From: Zantedeschia hybrid cultivar
Taxonomy: Eukaryota; Streptophyta; Magnoliopsida; Alismatales; Araceae
Reading direction: 5' to 3'
Assembly (NCBI GenBank): GCA_030544215.1
Contig: JARZZO010000011.1
Location: 14,494,001-14,558,000, forward strand
DNA: 64,000 bases
Part shown: in pieces, positions 36,637-48,600 of the stretch
How positions within the stretch are numbered: the first letter of the stretch is position 1
Layout: each line of letters begins with the position of its first letter
Position numbers and translations under genes: made by a program
The notes under the pieces: generated by a model
Database searches by the model: none
The model's input: the letters and a program-made list of their open reading frames with translations, nothing else
What the model was told of the DNA's origin: nothing

Positions 36637-39600
36637 AAGAACAGACAAGATTCATGTAGCAAACCCCAAATAAATGGGATAAGGCTCTGATTGATAAGGA
36701 CAACGACGATAATGATGACGGTGATCAACACCCACAGCACTTGAACATGATTTACAACTTTGGATAATATCCACAATCATCAGATATAACGTGGAAGGAT
36801 CATACATTTTTCTATTGCAACAGATCCTCCAGAATACTTTTCAAGGCAAGGATTCGTCCAAAATTCCTTTTTTAGCAGGGAACATGCTCAGGTAAATCAA
36901 ACTTTTTCTTAGGGACAAAAATGGCAAAAAAATGGCAATTCTGCAATGTACATTATCTATATAGAATTGAATCCAATAGTTTAAGCAAGAAATATAACAT
37001 GGGTGCGATGTGGAGCTGAAACTTTAAGAGATCTCCAAAAATCACTAACAACAGAACTAAATGACATCTCAATCCAATAATTTTTCTATGTGCCCGGTCC
37101 AAGGGCACAAACCCATGTTAGATTCTGACAGATACCCACATAATACAGAGCCATTGCCATCAAGAAAGAATGCCTCTCTATCCACAGAGTTGATAAGCTC
37201 TGCATTCATTGTTAGCATTAGAAGAAAAGGTAAGAACAATTCTCCTGCTCACTCCAGGACATGGTATTCATCTTTGCTCAACAACAGCATATATCAGCTT
37301 GTCGCTAGTTTGTAGTCCAGCCGCCTGGTCCCCCAAAGCACCTTAAGTTCCCTTGCAGCTTTTCAAACAAACCACCAGCATGCGATCCTACTTAGAATGA
37401 TGACTTAAAGTTGAAGATGGGGTGCAGGTGTAAGCAACCTATTTGATAAGTTTGAAAAGAAAAGCATATGGAAAGCATCATGAATCAAATTCTGGTACTA
37501 CCATCCAATAAGGAATTAACGCAAAACATTTTCTTCATTAACATTTATCTTCATTCAAGAAAGTTAAGATAATAAAGCAGGGATAAGACGGGTTCCCTGT
37601 AACTGATAAAACAAGTGGAATAAAAGCCATTAAATGTCGTTCAATTGATAGATAGAAAAAGATATCAGAGCACAGACATAAAGGAACAACATGAGTTATA
37701 GATTAGAACTACTTACAGGAACTGAACCTCGTCCAATAGAAGCTTGTTTGGAGAACCTTTCTTCATCACGGAAATGCGATGGGATGTCTTTTTCTGAAGA
37801 AAAAAAAAACACCTTCAATCAAAATTGCTAACAACATGATCACAGTAATGACACAGAAATAGATTGGCCACTTGTACTCCTCAACAAAAAAAAAACAAGT
37901 TTTTTTTTAGGTAATCCTGAAAAACACAATCCATTTATGGAGAAAAGTTGGACAGAATTGCTTAGTGAATCCGACATGTCACATATCTCGACTGCAGATG
38001 AAGTGAAGGAAAGATAGAACCACAAATCTAAGAAACCATTCTGAAGACAAATTAGAAATTTGCATCATAAGATATTTGGAAGTAAAGAACCTTGTAAGAA
38101 TGGCACAGAAACCTCCCCACCACCAACTCTTAGGACATTCTCCTTCAAGTCAATTATACACTGCACCATGATAGGATGTCAATGCAAAAAACAATCATTA
38201 AAATGCAATGCTTAGTCAGTTTGCTAATTTGTTACCTGGTGCTTACGAAGCATATCGAGGCCAAAGAGAAAATCCACATTGGAAGCATCAAGTACGGTGA
38301 AGGAACAAGGGTAAAAGATATTTCCAATCTGTAAAAGGAAAAGCAAACATTGATGTAGTATTGCAGGTATGAATATGCAATGCACTACGTTAACTATCAT
38401 AATCGGATAAAACTTTCGATAAAAATGCACATTTTCTCATATTTGCGTGAACATTTTATTTGGAATAAGAGACAAAGGCTAAAGACAAATATGATCAACA
38501 AGAGAAAGCACTTTGATTGTGTTGACACTCATTTTTTATACGACCGATTTGTTTTGAATTTGGTTTGATTTTGATTTGTTTTGTTTTGTTTTTTGTGTTG
38601 TGGGAATCATGATTTCCCGCCATTTGTTGGATATCATTTTATTTGCACGACGGGCAATTGTAGCCTGAAATTTGTTTTGGGATTTCGACCTAGAGTTTGT
38701 GCCATGAAGCACAGGATATTTGATCATTATGTTGACTCACCCATGGAAAGGGTTATCTGGGTTCTTTTGTTTAGGGACTCTTTCCGCCGGTCCGTAGACA
38801 TTAATTACATCCTGCTGCGACAGGAAAAACTTTGATTTCCTTAGGATGCATTCCACGCCTTGATGCTGCTACGCAGCGCAATTCTCTCACTCGCTATTGT
38901 TTTATGCCTCGCACATATGGTATAGTATCAAATTGATAGGCCTTGGTCCTGCATGAAGCATTGTTGAAGGCACGCATCTGGTTGGGCCTCAAATCATGCA
39001 TAGCTTCAAGTTTGGTCTACATCGAGTCAGTTGTTTTCATCCACCCAAACCCCAAAGGAAGGGGAAGAAAAGGAGATTTTACCAAAAGATAGTTTTCTTT
39101 TTCTGCCCTCTTTTTAGTTTTCTTTTTCTTTTGAAATTTTTGAACATTGTAGAGCAGAATAGGAAATCTCATTAAAGAATGCTAAAAAAGATCATACAAT
39201 GTGTGCACATGCTTTGGTAAATTTGAAATAACAAACCAAAAAAAAAAGGTAAGATTACCATTCTCAGTATAACAATATATGAATCCATGTGTATAGTTGA
39301 AATGGCTGCCATGTGTATTGCAACTGTTCAAACAAATACCTTAATTGGAGCCATGTGAATTCGTCCTAGGATCTCTGACTGGCCAACTCCTACTGCAATG
39401 CCATGGTACCTCTTGTCCAAGAGTCTCAATAATCTGGAAAAATGAACAAAGGATACTTTGATGAGCCTTCCATTTGAGTTATACTTGCAAAAGACTGATT
39501 CCTATCCAGTAACATCAATCGTGAAAGTTACCAACAATGACGATGGGTATTATATATCTATTTTGTGCAGAAAGGTAACCTTGTATTTTCTTTAGAAAGT

Positions 39601-42600
39601 GGCACCTGTCACTATTCATTGTAAAGAAGCTTAAAGGTTACAGAAGTGGTGATCACCCAAGAACAAAGCAAGCACATTGACGAACAGTCATCGCTATTTT
39701 TACAAAAGATCCTTAAACTCTAACAAGATGGTAGACCTAGTAGGAGTAGCAAATGCTGCAGTCATCAAAGAGTGAAGTCTCTCTGACACCTGAATCCCTC
39801 GATCAGAACCAGAAGAATAAATAACTTTGTATGTGTAAGTAAAACTATGGCAACCCCCAACTGGGATGATTTTCCTAGAACTTCCCATTATATGCTATCC
39901 CAGCCATGCAAGGGTTTAGACTTTAGAGTCAGCAGCTACCTCAAAGTAACCTGTGAGGCATGAATTGGGCTAGAAAGCTACCTCAAAATAAGCCGTGAGG
40001 CATGAATTGGGCAAGAAAGCTGAATCCTTAAGACTGCAGGAAAAGAGCTCGGGTAATTTATCCTTGACCATAATTATGTCATGAATCAAATTATTCAACC
40101 TGAATTTTCAAGATGGCATGCATGCCAAGGCCCACAGCCTTGTTTCCATGCCAAAACATGATAGTGTTCATGTGAGACTCCCTTTTCTTTTGATTTTGAA
40201 AAAATCTTTTTTGTCAGATTTGAAAATCTTTGGGGGAAATCTTGATTTGAAAAGAGAGTTTTAAGTTTTGAAAATATGTTCTCTTTTCTTTTAGGCAGAC
40301 TTTTAAGATTAATCATCAAAGTCTGGATGACTTCTGGATCGACTGTGGATCCGTGTTCTTGACCTCTCCCCACTGACCTCGGTTAGTGTTAATTACACCA
40401 ATCAATGATTGGTAACCCTTGATTAACCATCCATATAAGGCTAGAAATACACAGAGAACAAGCAGGAGTTTAAATGCAGCATACAAGTCATTTTTTGTTC
40501 TTTTTTTTTAAAAAAGAGGGGTCCATGAGTATCCTTTAAAGGATACTTAAAGGATCTTGAAGTTTTCACAAAAGAGTGAGTATCTTTAAGGAAGATTCTT
40601 GAAAATTATCCCTTAAGTATCCTTTGAAAGGATGAAGGATTATTTGGATTATTTCAGGTCATTTAACCAGTATAAATGAACCATGACTTAATGATTAATC
40701 CACCAGTTGGAAATAACCACTTTAATTAATGATTTATCTTATTGATATAAATGAACAAAGAATTATTCTTATTGGACCATCTATAAATAGAATAATCACG
40801 ACTCCGTAGCCTGGCCCCCAGTTAAGACAGAACCATAGAAGGCACTGATTATACCCATTGATAGGAATGAATCAATAAATATAACCTTTAGTCACTCTAC
40901 CAATAAGAGTGAACCATTAATCAAGTGGTCAGTCCACCAATAAGATAGAACAACTAAGTTTAGGTCATTCAACCAGTATGAATGAACCTGATTTTTTGTT
41001 GTTATTTGGAAAAAGATGACCTCAGTTAACCAATCGGTATGGAAGGGCCAAGTTGATTTAATTGATTGAATTATTTGTTGATTTGGTTTATTGATTAATT
41101 AATCAAAAAATTTAACTTGATTAGTTGATTGATTGATTGATTTAATTTAATTTATTGATTTAATTTAATTAACTTAATTGATTTAATTAGTTGATTGATT
41201 TTAACACTTTAATTGAATTGATTGGATAATTAATTAACATGCTTTTGTTAACTTAATTTAATTGGTTGTGTAACAATTTTTTGTTGAACTCAATTGATTA
41301 ATTAACCAATTTTGTTAATTAAAATGATTAATTAAGTAACAATTTAACTTAATTAGTTGTAATTTTGTTGATTTAGTAAATTAAATGATTGATTATGTAT
41401 CAATTTGACTTAATTGGTTAAAATTTTGTTGGTTCAGTTGATTGGATGATTAATTAAGTACCAATTTGACTTAATTGGTTGAGATTTTGTTGATTTAAGT
41501 GATTAACATGTTTTTGATAACTTAATTGATTGATTAATAACTTAATTTGACCAGTTGACTGGTTGGTTAACAAATTTGTTACATTAGTTGACTGACAGGC
41601 AATTTAACAACTTAGCTTAACTAGTTAAGTTAACTGATTAATTAACCAATTTTGTTAACTTAATTGGTTGAATGCTTAATGAATTAACTTAATTTGTTAA
41701 GTTGATTATTTAATTAACACATTTGTTAATTTGATTGATTGAGTTAGTAGGTTAAGAAGTTACTTGAATTAAAAAGTTTTGTTAACCAGTAAACTTAGGT
41801 GGCTGATTAATAGGATTTTTAATTGATTGACCATTTAACAAATTTTTAACATATTTTATTAAATGGCCTACCAACCAATATGTTAGAACCATTAATTTTA
41901 ATTTTTTTATTTTCTGATTTTTAATGTTTAAATGGCCAACCAACTAATATGGAAGAATCATTAATTAACTTGTGATTTTAATTTAATTTATTAAGTTAAT
42001 CCATCTTTTTAATGGCCAACCAACCAATATGGAAGGACCGCTAAATTTAATTTATTATCTGTTTTTATATTATTTAAAATTCCTTAATTCTTTGTTTCAT
42101 TTAGGAAATGTTAGTTTTATTTTTATTTTCTATTTTTATTTAAGGGTTATTAATTTTATTACATTTTATTTTCTGTTTTTATTTTATGTTTCATTAGTTT
42201 TATCATTTTTATGTTTCTTATCTTATTTAAAGTTATTAACTTTATCATTTACTGTTTTTTTTATTTAAGAATTATTAGTCTTATTATCTTTTTAGTCCTT
42301 TTATTTTATGTTTTTTATTTAAGGATTATTAATTTCATTATCTTTTTAGTTTCTTTATTTTTTAAATTTTTCATTTCTTTGTTTTATTTGAGGATTATTA
42401 ATTTTTTTATTTTCTGTTTTAAGAATTATTAGTTTCATCATCTTTTTATTTTATTATCTTTATATTCTCTATTGCTTATTTTATTTAAAAATATTATCTT
42501 TCCATTTTCTGTTTTTTTTTATTCTTACTTTTTAATCTCATGGCCAGACCAAACAATATGGCTAAACCATTAATTAAATTTTATTTATTATTTTTTGATT

Positions 42601-45600
42601 GATTTTTTTTTAATTTTATGGACGACCAACCAATATGGTAGAACCACTTATTTTAATTTTCTGATTTTTTTTTTAGTTTTAATGGTTTTTTAATTTTATG
42701 GCCAACCAACCAATATGGTAGAACCGAGATTTTAAATTTCTAATTTTTTTTAATTTCGATGGCCGGTCAACCGATATGACAGAACCATCATTTAATTAAT
42801 TTTTTTTTTTTTCGATGGCCGGTCAAACGATATGACAGAACCATCATTTATTAATTTATGATTTTTTTTATTCGATGGCCGGTCAACCGATATGACAGAA
42901 CCATCATTTTATTTAATAAACATAGAGATTGATCTACATAATATCGACTTTATTTCTAAAAATAAAAATAAAAGTACAAGCCTAAAATATAGGCTTTGCT
43001 CTTCTTTTCCTTCTTCTTTGCTTGTGCAGGTTGCTGGCTTGGAGGAGGCTGTGACAGGAAGCCTTGGAGGAACTTGAGGCTGCGGCAAGTGGAGCTTCTT
43101 GGCGCTGGAACTGGGCAGCCTTGGGGCTTCTTTTTCTTGGCATCCAGGGGGTTTGAAGCTGCCGCATGGTGACCTTTATATAGGCCTTGGAGGCTGCTGG
43201 ATGAGTGCGTGCAGGAGAGGGATAAAGATGAGAGAATGGGGGTTGGTTAGGATAAGGATGAGGATGAGGATTAGGAGTTGGAGATTAGGATGAAGGAGGA
43301 TAGGGATGGGAAAGGATGAGAGTTGGAGTGGGGGAAGGATCGGGTAGAGATGGAGGGGGGGAAGGAGGCCGGCGGTTCTCAAGGAGAGACCGACCGGTCT
43401 CCTTTTTTTTTTTTTTTTTTTTTTGTTCCCTCCCCCATCTGCGACTTCCTCTCTCTCTCTCCCTGCGATCCCTTTCCTTCTCTCCCTGCAGTCCTTCCTC
43501 TCTCTCCTCTTGGCCGGGCCTTTCCTTACTGCTGCTGGGACCTCCTATCCGCAAATTTTGGAGCTTGATGTTGTGGGAGCTGTTGGAGCAGCATTGAGGG
43601 CTGTCTTTGATGCTGTTGGGGCTGGCGTTGGAGAAGCTTAGAGCTTCTTATTGCAGGTTTTGCTGAAGGTTGCTGTTAGTGGGAGCTTGGAGCTCCTTGT
43701 TGCTGCAGATTTGGAGGCTCGTTCTGCTGTAGATTTGCTGGAGGTTGGAGCTGACTTGAGGAGTGCATCTTGTTGCAGATTTTGAAGGCCGTTGAGGCTT
43801 CGGGTGGCTTTGTTTGGAGGTGCTGTTGGTGGAGATTTCTTGTTGCAAGTTTTGGGGGTTAAAGTTGCAGATTTGAGGCTTCTTCCAGGTATTCTCCTCT
43901 TTTGTTTCTTCACGCATATATGCCTATTTGTTTGTATGCACTCAGATATATGCCTGCACATAGATCTTTTGTTTGATGCATACATATATGTGCTTGCATG
44001 CATCAAAAACCTAGTGCATATTCTTTGCAGAAAAAATTTGATTCAACAGTTCATCACAGCAGAGCTACAGAGTACAGCCAGCATGCAACAGTTTGAGTAG
44101 GTCCATTCAAACACTAAGGGAAAGCTAATGATCAAAATATTAGACAAAACTGAAGAAGTCTGCTCCCATCAATCACATAACACTTCAGGTAACAGCTCAC
44201 CAGTTTCACATAAAACAGGTGATCATCACTGAAAAGGGCCCAATCACCCAGACCATTTTTTTTCCGAAAGAAAAAGCATCTAACATTTTCTTGAATTAGT
44301 GACAACTTCATCAGCTAAACTCAATTGATACCAAGTATTACCTGCCATTTCAGTAAATGCTTGTTACTTTTGGGTATCTCATATATGTAACATCTAGAAC
44401 ACACAAGATAGTAAGCATCTCCAGTGTGGATAATAATTATTAAACTATATGTACTCAAGTAAGCATCTCCGGTGTGGATAATAAATATTAAACTATATGT
44501 ACTCTCTTCAGAATGTGAAACAATACTATATGGTTATTTTCACAAGAAAATAGCATATCCTCAGTTATTAGAAGGGTTCACGAGTTACATTAAAAAGTTT
44601 TACAGTTTTGGACACCAAGTCCAAACTCCAGACCCAATTGAAGGAAAAGGAATGGTCAAAATCTCATTGTGGACTATGCAAAGAAGACCATGGATTACAG
44701 CGTTATAAAAAAATTCCAGTACTTTCAGCTGCATACTTTCTGCAACTATTTAGCTAAAGAAAGAAAAGGAGTTAGAGCATTATAATGCTGATGAAATGCT
44801 TAGAGCGTTGAAAGATGATAAAAAATTCTACCATCTACAGCAAAAGGCTTTAGTATCTCAAACTACAAAGTTCTTATGACTTTCAGCTTTCCATGTTTGA
44901 TACTGACTGACCATATAATAAAGTGTGTGCGGATATATGTACACATGGGAAAATGTCACCAGGTAATCTCAAAGAATGGGGCCTCTCCAAGAAGTTAGGA
45001 GCATACCCACAACGTTCTGCACAACTTTTTGATATGATCGTGGATTGTGCTCCACTATCAACAAATGCCTGTAATAGAAAATAAGTATCACATCCCGTCA
45101 AATCCAAGTTGTACAAAACAAAATAAGAAAATTAGTAGTTGAATTTATTCCAATTCTGAAGCAAAGAAAGGTTGATAATGCAAAAAACAAATAGAACAGA
45201 ATCACATAACATGTATGAGCATACTGAAATATGTTCAATGTCAAGTATAGCCATGCTAAAGAAAAGCAACTTAACAAAAAAGGTGGATGGGTAGTTAAGT
45301 CCCATTTGCATTACAACAGATGCAAACTGCAACATAACCACATAAAAATGTCTCGTGTACACTTATTGACACAGGTGTATCACCTGATGTTTTGGTTAGA
45401 TACAGTGACCATAAAGAATTGTGCTCCAAGCAGGCTGCCCCACCCCAATATCAGGCTTATCAGCCCTTTGTAAGTGTCCCGTCAAAAGTGCAATGAGACT
45501 AGCGGAAAAACCAACTTATAACTACACATGATTTAACCCTGCACAACTAAGAAGTGTGGTCAAAAATCAATCAGCTCAGGAAAACTGGCGGTAACTTACA

Positions 45601-48600
45601 CGTGCAACATTGACCTTTGACTAAGAATGTGCTACAAACCACTTTTGGGAAAACAAATTGACAATTTTTCTTAGACAGTAGAGACCATCTGAAACAGTGG
45701 AGATCATTGAGGTTAATAGTAATGTGCAAGATCAATCCAAATACACTTGCCAAAAGCACAGCAAGGTCATGATACTAATCTTGCCATGTGACATTCAGTA
45801 TATAAAGAATACAATGGTGAGTAGTGCAACACCAACACAGTCAAACCTCTTTGATCTTGTACAGGTTTCAACATTCAAAAACAGTAAGTAACGAGTATAA
45901 TATCCAAAATTCATATGAATGCACACAAACATATATGTGATAATATACAAAACAATTAGAACACCGTTTCTTTGGAAAGTGGTTAGTAATACAAATATGT
46001 TAAATATAAAAGAGGTGGAAACATACATATGTAGTGTTAGTATGCTTTCAAAAAACCTTTATAAGAAACATTCTGTAATATCCTACAAATCTGTCCAAGT
46101 GTCTTCTGCAGAAAGTTAAAAAAAAACATGAAATTTCTAAACTTGGAGGATAAAATGAAATGTCACTGAAAAGGTTTGTTTGTATTATTCAAAAGTAAAG
46201 GCCTAATTGGGCTGTATGTTGCCCCTTAACTGGTTGATACTTGGGCCACCCATGTAATATCCTACAAATCTATCCAAGTGTTAATGGAAGCATGGTTTGG
46301 CAGTTTGCCGTGTCATACCGGATCAGGCCAACACGTACAAGTCAACTCGTATCTGGACCAGTCCGGGTCGCTGGGTCACTTTGACACAGCAATCCTCTTT
46401 TGGCTCGGTCCAACTTGAGCCGGATCGTGCTGACTAGTACCAGATCGGATGAGTCACTCACAATCTGGTGTGATCCAGCACACGAGTTCGAGCCATGTTC
46501 AAGCCAGCCCAATCCGAACCAAGACGGCCTGATAGGGTACGATCCACATCAGGTCGCCTGTGATGTACTAGATATTTCTCATCTTTATTGTTATTTATGC
46601 AATTTATATGAGATTATTGTGATGTACCAGATATGCACTTTGTTTGAGAATTGAGATCATGAGGCATAAGCATTCAATGAGTACATTTCTCCTAAATGTG
46701 TTGTTTTAGTCTTTTTTATTGACTTTTTCTCAATGGGTAAGTAAATTTACACTTTTTACAATTTTATATTGATTAACATTGAGTATTTCTCTTAAATGTG
46801 ACTTATACTAATTGACGTTAACAAAGGATGTAAAGTAAAAGGTTAATTATTTTATAATTACTCATACAAATAAAGGATCTAAAAAACAAAAAGTGGCATG
46901 AATCAGCTTGAATCGGCCCGATTCGTGTGACTTGTGCGAGTCGGACCGCGTCGACCAGAGTCAGATCAGATCCGACTCATATCTGCCAGATCCCGATTTG
47001 GTCTAGATCACCGAGTCTGACAAACCTTGAATAGGAGACAAGTAGAAAGTGGAAAAAATGAAATTTCTACTTAGAGGATAAAATGAAATGTCACAAAAAA
47101 GGTTTAAAAGGTTTAGTTTTATTCTCCTATAAGTAAAGGCCTTATTGGGCTGTGTGTTGCTTCATGATTGGTTGATACTTCGGCCACCCATGTTGACAAG
47201 TGGCTTATAGATGTTGTGTCACCTATTGAGAGATTGAACAACATGACAGCCAAGGATTGGCTAAAGCTTGAAAGATCTTACACATTGATTGGTCGTGTAA
47301 TATAGTAGGCTAGGATTGTCCGAGTTTAACGTGTTGCCCACGGATTGGCTGGGTGACATGGTAACCACGAATTGGTCAACTTTGATATGTCACTCCATGA
47401 GTGGTGGGATGACATGGCAGCCTGGATTGGTCAGGCACAAAAGATGTTGCTGCTAAAAGTTGACACATAATCAATTGAGGGGTCTACACCTCCTCTCCCA
47501 AAGTCACCCACTTCAGCCCATTGAACACCTATATAAGGAGGTTGCTGGCCTCTCTCTTGACTCTTCCCCACCTTGACCATCTCATGCAAGTGGAGGAAAG
47601 AGAGGGGATCAGGAGCAAGCAAGGGAGGGAGGGAGGGAGGGGGAGAGAGAGAGGAACTAGGGTTCGATTCTCCATCTATGTCTTTCCATTCCTCAAGTAG
47701 AAGGCTATGTCGGAGTGAGGAAGACTGGATGGTTCACCAGCTGAAGTGCAGAGAATCGAGTTTGGCTTGGAAAAGGAAGGCATGGAGAAATAAGGAGGAG
47801 CTCTTCCCTCGGCTCAGAGGCTAGTTCACAGACTGAGAGGAGTCCTCTTGAAGCACCATCTAGGTAGAGTGATCCTACCCCTGCCTCCTTTACATTTAGT
47901 CTTGTTGCCTTGTCTCCTACACTCAAACCCCCAAAACCCTCTTGGGTTTCTACGTTCATTGGGTTTGGAGAGAGATCCTTTTGCTCAATGGTTAAGGAGA
48001 GGTCTTGCATTGTAACATCCTTTTTCTATTGTTTACTGCATATAAGGACCCGGTTTTGTTGACTCCTCATATGAAGAGAGTAAGAACTTACTAGGCAAGA
48101 TTATCCTGTAGCCTGTAGGTGGTTTCATGCGTCAGCCCTAATGTGAAAGCTGTAGAGCATTGAGCAAAACTTCGGGCCCTCCCAAGGAAGAGAAAGAGTG
48201 AACTGATTGGCTATGTGAGTTTGAACTTAGAGCTCAGTGTCTAAGGTCCTAAACCATGAGTTATTGAGTTTGACAGCAAAATGAGCAACCATTGTGATGG
48301 GGATCCAGGACTGAGGCAGCAATGTCATCAACGTGTACACACGGTGGAGCACAATTACTGCCATCAGAAGACTATACATGGTTCTATTTGACAGTAAGGT
48401 GAGTATTTTCCTGAGTTCTTCAGAAGACCCAGAGACAGGGTCAGGTAAGCCTTGAGACGGGATCAGATAAGATGCCCGGGTATCACCGCCACCGTCATTG
48501 ATTCGCCGCCGCCACCATCTTCCTGCTCATCCCATATCAATTAGGTAAAAAATGCATGCGTGTTGGTATGGTTTAGAGACTGCTATATGGGATGTTAATC

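Larger units (their letters stand above)
33370..36735 (+). mobile_element. RTE-type LINE, decayed, interrupted by a MITE and an L1
   Basis: Degenerate but readable plus-strand RTE reverse transcriptase: EKDIFKLANETTKKVRISDH and RCIRSEDQRILVMGLKERW; then a block matching ALKKTKMGKALGPDSIPIE; then WLTRLF and WRRGTTLLF; at 34860-35160, KWRSASKVLYDQNVPLKFKG, FYKTAIKPTMLYGIECWTVR and RMLKYICRKTTKDKIQNERI ending in RWFSH. The typical RTE tail (HVANPNKWDKAL-like with GAT-rich end) appears at 36645-36735, beyond an inserted L1. Stops and frameshifts are frequent. It is inserted in the 13.8-kb DDI1 intron in antisense. Confidence 0.85.

Noticed and set aside
43099..44006. Overlapping 60-120 aa frames as host genes
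   Set aside because: They lie in low-complexity, repeat-rich sequence with frames on all phases and no domain; they belong to the 40-44 kb repeat element.
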